Positions 8,842 to 16,316 are shown, counted from the stretch's first letter. The stretch: DNA of 64,000 bases from Brevundimonas sp. (GCF_003248455.1 NZ_QFNM01000003.1:62001-126000), one strand, 5' to 3'. Made by a program: numbers and translations. Notes: a model not told the origin generated them from the sequence alone.

Positions 8842-8893
8842 TGGCGACCACATCTGTCGTCGGCGTATGTTCTCCTTACGTTCTGGAGAAGCC

Positions 8894-10084
8894 ATGGCGC
8901 GCGACGTGAACAGACTGAACGGCAAGAAGGTGCCGGGGATGCGGGAGCCTGGGCTCTTTGCTGATGGGGCGGGACTCTATCTGCGGATAGATCAGACCGG
9001 CTCGCGTCGCTGGGTCTACATCTTTTACTGGGGCGGCCGCCGTCGAGAGATGGGGCTTGGAAGCCTGGAAGTTGTGAAACTGACTGACGCCCGCGCTGCC
9101 GCCGACAAGGTGCGGGCGGAAATCAAGGCGGGGATCGACCCTATCGAAGCGCGGCGCAAGGCCAACGCTCCAAAACCTGACACGACCTTTTCGGCTGTGG
9201 CCGCCGATCTGATGGATGGCCTGGAGAAGGGCTGGAAGTCCCCGAAACAGCGGCCGCAGTGGGAAGCATCCCTGACACAGCATGCGCCGGCCATATGGAA
9301 GGCCGAGGTCAGCACTGTTGATACCGAAATGGTCCTGAAGGCCCTGCGTGAAATCTGGACGTCAAAGCCGGAGACGGCCCGCCGTGTTAGGTCCCGCATC
9401 GAAATGGTCCTGGATGCCGCCACGGTGCGCGGCCTTCGCTCTGGCGAGAATCCGGCGCGCTGGCGTGGCCACATGGCGCGGATGCTGCCGAAGGTCAGGA
9501 AAGAGCAGGGCCACCATGCAGCGATGGCCTATCAGGACGTTCCGGCCTTCCTGGAACAGCTTTCCGGCCGCCACAGCATATCGGCTGATGCCCTGAGGTT
9601 TCTGGTCCTGACCGGCGCCCGCTCCGGTGAGGTGCGAGGCGCGACCTGGGAGGAGATTAAGGGATCGACTTGGATCATCCCCGCCGAACGCATGAAGGCC
9701 GGGCGAGAGCATCGCGTCCCGCTGTCGTCCGCCGCCGTTGGGGTGTTGAATGCGATTGACGCCGATGTGCGCCAAGGCCTGATCTTTCCCGGCTTGAAAG
9801 GACCGCTCTCCGACATGGCGCTGGCGATGGTCATGCGGAAAATGGGGATTAAGGACGCTACGCCACACGGCTTTCGATCCGCGTTTCGGGATTGGGCTGG
9901 GGACTGCACGAACTATCCGCGCGAACTCCTGGAGGAGGCTTTGGCGCACCAGGTCGGGTCCGCAGTTGAGCGGGCCTATCGCCGGGGTTCCGCTGTCGAG
10001 AAACGCCGGCCGCTCATGGAAACATGGGCTGATCACTGCATGGGCGTCACCCGCGCCGACAATGTCTATCCGCTGAAGGCCTGA
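8894..10084 (+). CDS. int: tyrosine-type site-specific integrase (P4-like, DUF4102 arm domain)
   Basis: A 396-residue phage/island integrase. The N-terminal DUF4102 arm-binding domain (GLFADGAGLYLRI, RREMGLGS, ARAAADKVRAEIKAGIDPIEARR) is followed by a SAM-like core-binding domain. The catalytic domain shows Arg in TGARSGEVRG, HxxR in PHGFRSAFRDWA, His in LAHQVG and Tyr in ERAYRRG, so it looks active. The ATG at 8894 has GGAGAA just upstream. It lies 184 bases from tRNA-Ser and is expected to recombine the element into that tRNA. Confidence 0.93.
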   Translation: MARDVNRLNGKKVPGMREPGLFADGAGLYLRIDQTGSRRWVYIFYWGGRRREMGLGSLEVVKLTDARAAADKVRAEIKAGIDPIEARRKANAPKPDTTFSAVAADLMDGLEKGWKSPKQRPQWEASLTQHAPAIWKAEVSTVDTEMVLKALREIWTSKPETARRVRSRIEMVLDAATVRGLRSGENPARWRGHMARMLPKVRKEQGHHAAMAYQDVPAFLEQLSGRHSISADALRFLVLTGARSGEVRGATWEEIKGSTWIIPAERMKAGREHRVPLSSAAVGVLNAIDADVRQGLIFPGLKGPLSDMALAMVMRKMGIKDATPHGFRSAFRDWAGDCTNYPRELLEEALAHQVGSAVERAYRRGSAVEKRRPLMETWADHCMGVTRADNVYPLKA

Positions 10085-10086
10085 CC

Positions 10087-10350
10087 ATGACCCAGCCCCT
10101 TTCAACTGAAGAACTGATGCGCTTGGAGGCCGAACTGGCCGAGTGCACCGCGCCGCTGCCTGGCAAACGACACCCCAGGCCGCACCCTAGCCTGCCCGAG
10201 GTGCTGGCGCCCGGATCGAACGTCGCCTACCCCTCGTCGGAAGAGAACGCCCGCCTGGTCCAGCAGGCTTTGGCGCTGGGTCTTGGCCACTTCGCCCGGA
10301 TGTCGTTCGACGACACGCACAGACTGGCGGCCAGGATGCAGCGGCGATGA
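10087..10350 (+). CDS. hypothetical protein
   Basis: An 87-residue protein starting two bases after the integrase stop, so probably co-transcribed with it. It begins with TEELMRLEAELAECTAPLPG, has a Pro-rich middle and ends in a helix rich in Ala, Leu and Arg. No Cys pair, signal or membrane segment is seen. I do not recognise the family; it is typical of small accessory genes on integrated elements. Confidence 0.55.
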   Translation: MTQPLSTEELMRLEAELAECTAPLPGKRHPRPHPSLPEVLAPGSNVAYPSSEENARLVQQALALGLGHFARMSFDDTHRLAARMQRR

Positions 10351-10353
10351 GAT

Positions 10354-10719
10354 ATGACGGATGACAGTCTCGGGCGGATGATCGCCAACGGCCGCCAGGT
10401 TCGATGGCTGTGCATGATCTGCGAACAGACCGGCCAGGTCGATCTGAACGCCGTCCTGGCCGCCAAGGGACCGGACTTCAGTTTCGCAAATCGGCGCCCG
10501 CCTTGCCGTTATTGCCCCGGCCGCGTTCGTTTCGTCGACAAAACCAGCATTTGGCCCCGGCGGCTCGACACCATCTCGTCCAAAGACCCCGACTGGTGGG
10601 CGTTCGAAGAGGCTGAAAAGAAGCGGCTCACGGCTCTGGGGTGGAGGCTTGCCGTGGGCAGCTGGATCGACCCTGAAGGCCTGACGCCGACAGAGCGGCG
10701 GGCGCGCAAGGGCGACTGA
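10354..10719 (+). CDS. hypothetical protein with possible zinc ribbon
   Basis: A 121-residue protein with two CxxC pairs (LCMICEQTG near residue 20 and PCRYCPGRV near residue 50), which could bind zinc as a ribbon. The C-terminal half contains DWWAFEEAEKKRLTALGWRLAVGSW. It starts three bases after the previous stop codon and so belongs to the same short operon. No known family was recognised; a nucleic-acid-binding role is possible but not shown. Confidence 0.55.
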   Translation: MTDDSLGRMIANGRQVRWLCMICEQTGQVDLNAVLAAKGPDFSFANRRPPCRYCPGRVRFVDKTSIWPRRLDTISSKDPDWWAFEEAEKKRLTALGWRLAVGSWIDPEGLTPTERRARKGD

Positions 10720-10802
10720 GCCGTCATGACGCCGGCTGCCACAGCGGCCCGACTCCACAATCCGGCCGGGCCGTGTCAGGTTGCGACGGGAAGGACTGGA
10801 CC

Positions 10803-11039
10803 ATGGCGACACGGAAAACCCTCATCAGATCGCGCGCCGGCGTGAAGTTGCAGCGCATCGAACATCTGGCCCGCCAGCAGGTCGTCCAGGCGTCGTGGCT
10901 GGTCTCGACGCTGCGCCGGAACCAGCCGCGCAGTTTCGCTAACGAGACCGAGGCCGAGGATGCCTACGACATTGAGGTCATCGCCTCGCTGACCGATCCC
11001 GTTGTCATCGACATGCAGCGGCGCGGGCTGATCGACTAG
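10803..11039 (+). CDS. hypothetical small protein
   Basis: A 78-residue basic protein (MATRKTLIRSRAGVKLQRIEHLARQ at the start) with an acidic centre and a short C-terminal tail ending RRGLID. The ATG at 10803 follows GGAAGG and is preferred to an in-frame start 30 bases upstream. It ends two bases before the SRAP gene, suggesting the two are translated from one message. The family was not recognised. Confidence 0.5.
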   Translation: MATRKTLIRSRAGVKLQRIEHLARQQVVQASWLVSTLRRNQPRSFANETEAEDAYDIEVIASLTDPVVIDMQRRGLID

Positions 11040-11041
11040 GC

Positions 11042-11620
11042 ATGTGCAACAACTACGCCTCGCACGTCCCCGCGAATCGGATCGCCGAGGCCTTCAGCGA
11101 CACGGGCTTTCCGCTGCGCTTCGACGGCGGGGCCATCCCGAACCTCGAGCCGCGCGACGACATTCGCATCGGCGACACCGCGCCGATCATCGTGCGATCC
11201 GATGACGGCCCGTTGTTGCGTCAGATGCCATGGGCCTGGAGGTCGCTGCAGGGCCGCCCGGTCTTCAACTTCAGGTCCGACGATCGATCCTTCGCCAACT
11301 CGGCGCGCTGCCTGATACCGGCCGATGGCTTCTACGAGTTCACCGACGCCGAGCCGGGCCAGAAGCGCAAGACCAAATGGCTGTTCACGCTGGCGGGCGA
11401 GCCGTGGTTCTGGATCGCCGGCATCGTCAAGAACGACGCCTGGGCCATGCTGACGACGGCCCCAGGCCCCGACATCGCGCCCTATCATGATCGGCAGATC
11501 GTCTTGCTGCAGCGCGGCCAGGCGATGGACTGGCTGGACCTGACACGCCCCGAAGACGAACTGTTGCAGCCAGCCCCGGCCGGGACGCTGACGGCCGCGA
11601 AGGTGTTTCCCTTGGCCTAA
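11042..11620 (+). CDS. SOS response-associated peptidase family protein (SRAP, YedK/HMCES-like)
   Basis: A 192-residue SRAP protein. Family members use the N-terminal Cys2 to form a stable thiazolidine crosslink with abasic sites in single-stranded DNA. Seen here: MCNNYA with Cys2 available after Met removal, FNFRSD (Asn/Arg in the active pocket), RCLIPADGFYEF with the catalytic Glu, and PYHDRQIVLL carrying the conserved His. Phages and islands often carry such genes near SOS functions; whether this copy protects the element's DNA is inference. It is complete and close to usual length. Confidence 0.88.
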   Translation: MCNNYASHVPANRIAEAFSDTGFPLRFDGGAIPNLEPRDDIRIGDTAPIIVRSDDGPLLRQMPWAWRSLQGRPVFNFRSDDRSFANSARCLIPADGFYEFTDAEPGQKRKTKWLFTLAGEPWFWIAGIVKNDAWAMLTTAPGPDIAPYHDRQIVLLQRGQAMDWLDLTRPEDELLQPAPAGTLTAAKVFPLA

Positions 11621-11674
11621 CCGTCGCTGTTCTGCCACGCTTTATGAAGGATGGTTCATGGAACCGCTGGGCGC

Positions 11675-11709
11675 TTGCGGTCTTAAGCACCTATCAATAT
11701 GATAGGCGC
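11675..11709 (+). promoter_or_regulatory. predicted leaderless promoter with operator for the DUF4258/HTH pair
   Basis: TTGCGG at 11675-11680, a 17-base spacer and TATGAT at 11698-11703 form a good promoter. The downstream ATG is at 11710, exactly where transcription should begin, and no ribosome site is present, so the message is predicted leaderless. The -10 element lies within a perfect inverted repeat CTATC-AATAT-GATAG (11691-11705), a likely operator for the downstream antitoxin. Read from sequence only. Confidence 0.55.
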
Positions 11710-12048
11710 ATGGCAGAGAAGCCGAGACAGAACGTTGTCGATCTTGGGCTAGTGCGGGAAACCGGTCGGCTAGCCCAACTCGTCCGCGAGATCGCCGCAG
11801 ACACCGAGAAAGTGTTCTTCACCGATCATGCTGTCAGGCGAATGTGGGAGCGCGGGATTTCCGATGCGGAAGTCTACAAGGTCCTGCGGCTTGGCCATAT
11901 CCACGGGCAACCGTGGATCGAAGACGGCGGAGACAAGGCCTGCAAGGTGGTGATGCCACGGCGCGGCGAACGAACGACAGGAGTGATCACGATCATCGTG
12001 GAGCCTGACGGCGAACTGGTGATCAAGACGGTAGAATGGGAGGACTGA
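11710..12048 (+). CDS. DUF4258 protein, probable MqsR-like toxin
   Basis: A 112-residue protein. The first ~40 residues are helical, followed by a DUF4258 core: VFFTDHAVRRMWERGISDAEVYKVLRLGHI, then a basic strand (CKVVMPRRGERTTGVITIIV) and the ending VIKTVEWED. DUF4258 is a RelE/MqsR-related fold often found as the toxin partner of an HTH antitoxin. The ATG at 11710 is chosen because of the promoter placement; a longer frame reaching 11644 would span the promoter and operator. The stop is one base before the antitoxin start. RNase activity is inferred from family and context. Confidence 0.7.
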   Translation: MAEKPRQNVVDLGLVRETGRLAQLVREIAADTEKVFFTDHAVRRMWERGISDAEVYKVLRLGHIHGQPWIEDGGDKACKVVMPRRGERTTGVITIIVEPDGELVIKTVEWED

Positions 12049-12049
12049 G

Positions 12050-12535
12050 ATGAGCGAAGATATGCATTTTGCCCGGTCGGGCTGTGCGCTCCAGGAACCT
12101 TTCCGTTACCTGGCCTGCGGCCTGGACAACGTATTTCTTACCAGCGGCTACGTGCGCAAGGAGCGCGGCGGTCAGTGGGTAACGGCAGTGGAAGATGCTG
12201 ATGGCTTGCACAAGGCCATCGCCAAGCATTTGGTTTTGCGCCGGAAAGAGTTGAGCGGCCGCGAGGTCCGGTTTCTGCGCAAACATCTGGAGCTGACGCA
12301 GGCGGAACTCGGCAAGCTGTTCGGGGTGACCGACCAGACTGTGGCGCGATATGAGAAAGAGGAGACGGCCTTCGAAGGCGCCGCTGACATGCTGCTCCGG
12401 TTGCTAGTAGCCGGCCATGCAATCGGCGCTCTCGATCCCATCAAGCTGGTCGAAGAAATCCGCGAAAGCGACGACGTCGCAGAGGATCGCCTTGTGCTCG
12501 AACACGAAGACGACGTTTGGAAGATCGCCGCCTGA
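12050..12535 (+). CDS. HTH antitoxin/transcriptional regulator (MqsA-like)
   Basis: A 161-residue protein. Residues ~65-120 carry the type II antitoxin HTH: SGREVRFLRKHLELTQAELGKLFGVTDQTVARYEKEE, the same pattern as MqsA and its YgiT relatives. The N-terminal ~60 residues replace the zinc domain of classical MqsA and include FRYLACGLDNVFLTSGY. The acidic tail (EIRESDDVAEDRLVLEHEDD) could contact the basic toxin. GGAGGAC precedes the ATG. It is expected to bind the inverted repeat at 11691-11705 and autorepress. Confidence 0.75.
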   Translation: MSEDMHFARSGCALQEPFRYLACGLDNVFLTSGYVRKERGGQWVTAVEDADGLHKAIAKHLVLRRKELSGREVRFLRKHLELTQAELGKLFGVTDQTVARYEKEETAFEGAADMLLRLLVAGHAIGALDPIKLVEEIRESDDVAEDRLVLEHEDDVWKIAA

Positions 12536-12544
12536 AACGGCGAA

Positions 12545-12572
12545 AGGCCGCCCCGGTCTCCCGGAGCGGCCT
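12545..12572. terminator. bidirectional hairpin terminator
   Basis: AGGCCGC-C-CCGG / CCGG-A-GCGGCCT pairs into an 11-bp stem with one mismatch and a TCTC loop. It lies ten bases after the HTH gene stop and between convergent genes (the lysis cassette ends at 12621 on the other strand), so it could stop transcription from both sides. It lacks a strong T tract. Confidence 0.55.
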
Positions 12573-12620
12573 CGATAGCGGAGCCTGAGGCTCGACGCTG
12601 TTTTGCATGTAGGGAACCAA

Positions 12621-12923
12621 CTACCCCGGCCGAGGTCGGATTTCCGGCGGCGGACAACTGAGGCCCTTCATCCCCATGACGTCGAAGAACCGGCACAGCC
12701 GCCCGACCGTGGCCCATCCTTCCTCGCCCCAGGCCTCCACGGCGTTGTCGTAGCGCTCGCCCGCGATCCGGCTCGTCAGCACCTCGTCAGGCGGGACCGG
12801 CTTAGGCTGGACCTGCAAGTCCGTCGCAGGCGGGAAGGCTGCGCCCGGCGTCCCGCAACTGGCGACAGCGACGCTTAAGCTCGCGATCATCAGGGAGGCT
12901 GTCAGGAATCGCTTCAGCGGCAT
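12621..12923 (-). CDS. Rz1-like outer-membrane spanin lipoprotein
   Basis: A 100-residue small lipoprotein. It has a signal sequence with a lipobox-like VAVASC (Cys at about residue 23), followed by a Pro-rich stretch (FPPATDLQVQPKPVPPDE) and a short C-terminal domain. Its start lies inside the preceding Rz-like gene in another frame (overlap 12802-12923), the hallmark of Rz/Rz1 spanin pairs. Together they fuse inner and outer membranes in the last step of phage lysis. The C-terminal part (RLCRFFDVMG...) is longer than in lambda Rz1. Confidence 0.7.
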   Translation of the reverse strand: MPLKRFLTASLMIASLSVAVASCGTPGAAFPPATDLQVQPKPVPPDEVLTSRIAGERYDNAVEAWGEEGWATVGRLCRFFDVMGMKGLSCPPPEIRPRPG

Positions 12924-13164
12924 GGTCTCTCTCCTCTTGCCGGTTGCGGATGGTGGTGGTGTCGGTCTGCCGCTCGCCAGCGGCCGTTTCCCGCGCGCTG
13001 GAGGCCTTCGCTTCGATCTTGTGGGCTTGGGCCGCCTGGCGGTCGCGTTCGCCCTGTGCGGCCCTGTGGGCGCAATAGCCGCCGAACAGCAGGAAGGCGG
13101 CCAGGACGCCGATGGTGATCCAGGCGGTCGGGGTGAGGGTGCGGAGGAAGCGGAGGGCGATCAA
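12802..13164 (-). CDS. Rz-like inner-membrane spanin
   Basis: A 120-residue protein with one N-terminal membrane anchor (ITIGVLAAFLLFGGYCAH). A long charged helical domain follows (AAQGERDRQAAQAHKIEAKASSARETAAGE) and a Cys-containing tail (RRCRQLRDAGRSLPACDG). I chose TTG at 13162-13164: it overlaps the endolysin stop (TTGA) and has GGGAGG immediately upstream; an in-frame start at 13245 would lie inside the endolysin gene. It forms the inner half of the spanin with the overlapping Rz1 gene. Confidence 0.65.
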   Translation of the reverse strand: MIALRFLRTLTPTAWITIGVLAAFLLFGGYCAHRAAQGERDRQAAQAHKIEAKASSARETAAGERQTDTTTIRNRQEERDHAAEAIPDSLPDDRELKRRCRQLRDAGRSLPACDGLAGPA

Positions 13165-13607
13165 TCCGGCCTCCCATACAGAGCGGCCTCGGCGGTTCGG
13201 CGCCGGGTCAGGCCCGCCATGATCTTTCCGGCCGCCTTGTTCCATCGCGCGAACTGGGCCTGAGCGCCTAGGTAATCACCGGCGTTGTGCAAACGACGAA
13301 GCGTGGAGGTTTCGAGGTTTCGCTCCCCCACGTTGAAGGCGAAGCTGACCAGAGCATCGAACTGGTTCTGCGTCGTGACCGGGGTCAGGCGGTTCACGGC
13401 CTTTTCAAACCTGGCCAGATCGGCCGTCAGGTAGGCGTCGGATTGCGCCTGGGTGATTTTCAGCCCGCGCTTGACCTCAGGACCGGTGTGACCGACGCCG
13501 ATGGTCCACGGATCGCCACCCGTCGCTGGGTCTGCATAGGCGGTCAGCCGCTCGCCTTCGAACGACTTGATAAGCGCGCGGCCCGCCGCGCTGGTCTTTC
13601 GAGCCAT
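13161..13607 (-). CDS. phage endolysin, GH24 lysozyme
   Basis: A 148-residue T4-type lysozyme that cleaves the N-acetylmuramic acid-N-acetylglucosamine bond. The catalytic Glu is in KSFEGERLTAY, the Asp in YADPATGG and the Thr in PWTIGVGHTG, in the E-D-T arrangement of GH24. The QFDALVSFAFNVG and AQFARWNKAAGKIMAGLTRRR segments complete the family. No signal or signal-anchor sequence is seen, so a holin would be needed; the small membrane proteins nearby are candidates. It is first in the lysis operon, followed by Rz and Rz1. Confidence 0.92.
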   Translation of the reverse strand: MARKTSAAGRALIKSFEGERLTAYADPATGGDPWTIGVGHTGPEVKRGLKITQAQSDAYLTADLARFEKAVNRLTPVTTQNQFDALVSFAFNVGERNLETSTLRRLHNAGDYLGAQAQFARWNKAAGKIMAGLTRRRTAEAALYGRPD

Positions 13608-13669
13608 GGTCAGTCTCCAGATTGTCGAGGGGGATGCGAACGGCGGTCGTTTGTGCTTAGGTCGTCGCC

Positions 13670-13828
13670 ATGCCGATGCAGCACGACAACGGAAGCCCGC
13701 TCTGGGGCGCGCCCGAGCCGAAATGGCCGCGCAAGGTGCGGGTCGTCGCCCTGGTCGCGGTCAGCCTCGCCCTATGGGCGGTCATCGCGGGCGGGGTCTA
13801 TCTGCTGACGCGGCTGCTGGCGGGCTGA
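13670..13828 (+). CDS. small single-pass membrane protein
   Basis: A 52-residue protein too short for routine calling. It has a polar N-terminus (GSPLWGAPEPKWPRKVR) and one strongly hydrophobic segment (VVALVAVSLALWAVIAGGVYLL). The positive residues before the segment suggest an N-in orientation. It runs opposite to the lysis genes and lies just upstream of the endolysin start, in a region otherwise without a gene. It may be a host-type or element membrane peptide; a holin role is possible but unsupported. Confidence 0.4.
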   Translation: MPMQHDNGSPLWGAPEPKWPRKVRVVALVAVSLALWAVIAGGVYLLTRLLAG

Positions 13829-13863
13829 GGCGGACACTGGTGCGCGATCCAGGCCAGGCCTAT

Positions 13864-14001
13864 ATGGCCGGCATGATCGTTGAACTTCTCTTCTTCGCAC
13901 ACCGCCACGCCCGCGTGTTGATCATCGCCGCAGCTGTCGGGGCGGTATTCAGCCTCGTCTCGGGCGGCGAGGCTGTGGCTCACCATATTCACTGGCGTTG
14001 A
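13864..14001 (+). CDS. small putative membrane protein
   Basis: A 45-residue ORF with a hydrophobic centre (VLIIAAAVGAVFSLVSGG) flanked by His and Arg (FFAHRHAR before; HHIHWR after). It lies between two other small membrane genes. Its short length and lack of a strong ribosome site make it uncertain. Confidence 0.3.
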   Translation: MAGMIVELLFFAHRHARVLIIAAAVGAVFSLVSGGEAVAHHIHWR

Positions 14002-14016
14002 GGCTAACCGGGTTCG

Positions 14017-14472
14017 TCAGCTGGTCAGGCCGTTGTAGGCGACGGTCAGGATGGCGGCGGCGACCAGCACCATGGCCCCGCTGATGACGGCGACCCTGAC
14101 GCCATCGCGAGGCTGCGGCGAAGTTGGAGTGTCAAGCAATCCGGCGGGCGGCAGCTTCATGGCCGTGCGCAGGGCCAGCCGTTCGGGGAGCAGCAGGAAC
14201 AGCAGGCGGATCGCGGTGACGCTCCAGGGCGGCGGGCTGCGATCACGCTGAACGAAGTCCAGGACGATCAAGGCGAAGGCCACCGACACGAGCGCCCCCA
14301 GCGGGAGAAGGGGCGACATATGCTCGACCTTGACCAGGCGGCCTGGAAATATCGTGGTCGCCCCCCGCACCATCAGGAAGACGGCGATCAGGAAGATCAC
14401 CCCGCGCAGGAACCAGCTGCCGGAAATCCGGGTGTGATAGGTGGGGCCGAGCAACCGGAACACCACAGTCAT
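14017..14472 (-). CDS. integral membrane protein of unknown function
   Basis: A 151-residue protein with about four hydrophobic segments (GSWFLRGVIFLIAVFLMV, LLPLGALVSVAFALIVLDF, a weaker central one, and VAVISGAMVLVAAAILTVAY). The start at 14472 has GGTGGAG directly upstream; an earlier in-frame ATG at 14499 lies within the tape-measure frame. It starts right where the tape-measure fragment loses homology. Family not recognised; a holin-like or superinfection role cannot be excluded. Confidence 0.5.
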   Translation of the reverse strand: MTVVFRLLGPTYHTRISGSWFLRGVIFLIAVFLMVRGATTIFPGRLVKVEHMSPLLPLGALVSVAFALIVLDFVQRDRSPPPWSVTAIRLLFLLLPERLALRTAMKLPPAGLLDTPTSPQPRDGVRVAVISGAMVLVAAAILTVAYNGLTS

Positions 14473-14479
14473 CACTCCA

Positions 14480-15350
14480 CCAGCCGACAGGAACAGCATG
14501 CGCGGGGATTACGTCTGTCCCTGCCGGCAGATTGGCCAGGATCTCGCCCGCATGGACATATGCGAGGCCCCCGCCGAAGTTGGTCACGCCGCTGGAGAAG
14601 CCGGGAATTCGGATCGCCGACTTGATGGCCGAGAAGATCGACGAGCCTATGCCGCCGCCTGATCCCGATCCCGAGCCGCCAAACAGCATGTCCGCCAGAG
14701 GCTCAGTGATGCCGCGCCGCACCGAGATCGACAGCAGGTCCGCCAGGATTTGCTTAGCCACAGACGAGAAGGTCTCGCCTAGGCTCTTGGTATTCATGAT
14801 GGCGTCGACGATGCCGCTGTTGAGCGCGTCGAGGCCGCGGGCGCCGACGTTCTCATAGGCCTCGCGGATTTCGTCGGCTGTCTTTAGGCTTTCGTCTCGC
14901 CAAGCCTGGAGTGGCGAGAGATTGTTGCGGATCACCGCGTTGCGCTCGCCTTGGTCGATGCGGCCATTCAAGCGCTGCTGGGCTGTCAGAAGGTCATCTT
15001 CGGAAACCTGAAGCAGGCGCTGGCGGGCTCGGAAGATTTCCTGCTCGACGCGCTCGGTCCGGCGGGCTTCGCGCTCGGCGGCACGCTGGGCGCTGTTGTC
15101 GGTGCGGGTGCGGCCGGGCGGGATGGTCAGTTCGGAGTTATACGACGGCCGGCGGCGAGAGGGGCGCGTGTTGTAAGCTTCTGCGGCCATCCGTTGCCGC
15201 AGCAGCGCAGGGTCGTCCTCGTCGTCTTGCGGATTAGCGAGCGCGAGGCCGTTTCGCATCACTTGGCCAGAAGCCGTATTGGTGGCGACCCGGTAGACGT
15301 TGCGGGCATAGGTGAATGGGTTGACCCTCTTCGTGGCCCTCGCCGTAGGA
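14480..15350 (-). pseudogene. phage tail tape-measure protein, C-terminal fragment
   Basis: The frame encodes the C-terminal third of a lambda-type tape-measure protein. A coiled-coil stretch (AQRAAEREARRTERVEQEIFRARQR) is followed by the conserved tail segment (SSVAKQILADLLSISVRRGITEPLADMLFGG), a Gly/Ser linker, and GGGLAYVHAGEILANLP where the family has a 'VGE.GPE..NLP' strand. The frame is open upstream (RVNPFTYARNVYRVATNTASG) to about 15350, where it merges with the out-of-frame end of another gene. It has no proper start, so it is a deletion remnant. Beyond about 14480 the frame is only a shadow of the membrane gene. Confidence 0.65.
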
Positions 15351-15809
15351 CTGCGCGCAATCGAACGGGCAGTCTTCGGGCGGCTGGTTCGCCCAGCCGA
15401 TGCCGGCGATGCCGTGCTTGACGCCCAGTTGGCGCCACTTGAGCTGGATGCGAACCGGATCAGGCGTCGCGTCGGTGCCGTACAGTTCCAGCTGCGTGCC
15501 GACTGGCTGGGCCATGGCCTGGGCGTAGTGGTCCGAGGCCTCGCGGTCGGCCTTGTATTCCTCGGGGTTCCATTCGAGCTTGCGGACTTCGTCGTCCAAC
15601 TTGCCGAGGATGTGCCCCTTGGCCTTCAAGCCTTTGCGGAAGGCGCTGATCTGATCGTTCAGGGCTTTGCGCTTCAGGTTCCACTGGACCTGGTCGTGTG
15701 CGGCCATGCGGATTTCGTCATGGCTCGGCAGGCCGTTGTCCTGAGGCTCGTTCGGGATGCTCCCGACCGTGCCTTGGATGGGCTCGTACGCGTCGTTGTC
15801 GTTGGCCAT
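15234..15809 (-). CDS. phage-like hypothetical protein, probably with altered C-terminus
   Basis: A 191-residue frame starting at the ATG 15809 (GGAGGG six bases upstream; MANDND...). Residues 1-150 look like one soluble helical protein (RKALNDQISAFRKGLKAKGHILGKLDDEVRKLEW), ending in QPPEDCPFDCAQSYGEGHEEG. After that the sequence becomes low-complexity (LCPQRLPGRHQYGFWPSDAKRPRAR) and overlaps the tape-measure frame, so the native C-terminus was probably lost at a deletion junction near 15340. It is likely a small DNA-metabolism or packaging accessory gene of the phage; function unknown. Confidence 0.5.
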   Translation of the reverse strand: MANDNDAYEPIQGTVGSIPNEPQDNGLPSHDEIRMAAHDQVQWNLKRKALNDQISAFRKGLKAKGHILGKLDDEVRKLEWNPEEYKADREASDHYAQAMAQPVGTQLELYGTDATPDPVRIQLKWRQLGVKHGIAGIGWANQPPEDCPFDCAQSYGEGHEEGQPIHLCPQRLPGRHQYGFWPSDAKRPRAR

Positions 15810-15855
15810 CTGGCCCTCCATCAAGACCGCTCAACGGGGCGGTCGGTCCCGTTGG

Positions 15856-15957
15856 TCAGCGCTCTCGCGGGTGCGAGGCGAAGGAGATCAGGCCTGCGAC
15901 GCCATGGGCGAAGGCCTGGAATGCAATGTGGAGCTGTCCGAGAAGGTCGCCGATCAT
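15856..15957 (-). CDS. 33-residue phage peptide, translationally coupled
   Basis: A short frame (MIGDLLGQLHIAFQAFAHG then a hydrophobic segment ending SHPRER) whose ATG overlaps the stop of the upstream gene as ATGA. The coupling and compact packing argue that it is translated. Function unknown. Confidence 0.4.
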   Translation of the reverse strand: MIGDLLGQLHIAFQAFAHGVAGLISFASHPRER

Positions 15958-16316
15958 CGGTCGCCTCCCGCCATGATGCGGCGGAACAGGGCGTCGACCG
16001 CCGGCTCAGGGTGTAGGCGCTTCGGCTCTTCGAAAGTGGTCTCGGTCGCCAGCCAAGCGGTCAGGTCACGGCGCTGGACCTTGCGGAACATGCGATGGTC
16101 GAAACCGAAGCGGTTTGGGCAGATCACCTCCATGAGGTGGACGCCACAGATCGCGCCCCAACGTGCCTCGTGAAGCACCGAGTGGATCGTGTAGACGCGC
16201 CCGTCTTCCAAAAGGCCCGTCAGCCACTTTTGCTTGAGTTGGAAATCAGCGGGCTCAAGGCCCTCGGTTCCGATGAAAACGACCACGTCGCCCGGCTTGA
16301 AGTCACAGTAGGTCAT
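15954..16316 (-). CDS. phage hypothetical protein
   Basis: A 120-residue protein beginning MTYCDFKPGDVVVFIG, followed by a beta-rich SH3-like stretch (GRVYTIHSVLHEARWGAICGVHLMEV) and a polar tail (MFRKVQRRDLTAWLATETTFEEPKR). The pattern 'GD.VV..G...GRVYTI' is common in small phage proteins of alphaproteobacteria, without known function. Both ends overlap neighbours by ATGA, so it is part of a tightly packed translational unit. Confidence 0.6.
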   Translation of the reverse strand: MTYCDFKPGDVVVFIGTEGLEPADFQLKQKWLTGLLEDGRVYTIHSVLHEARWGAICGVHLMEVICPNRFGFDHRMFRKVQRRDLTAWLATETTFEEPKRLHPEPAVDALFRRIMAGGDR

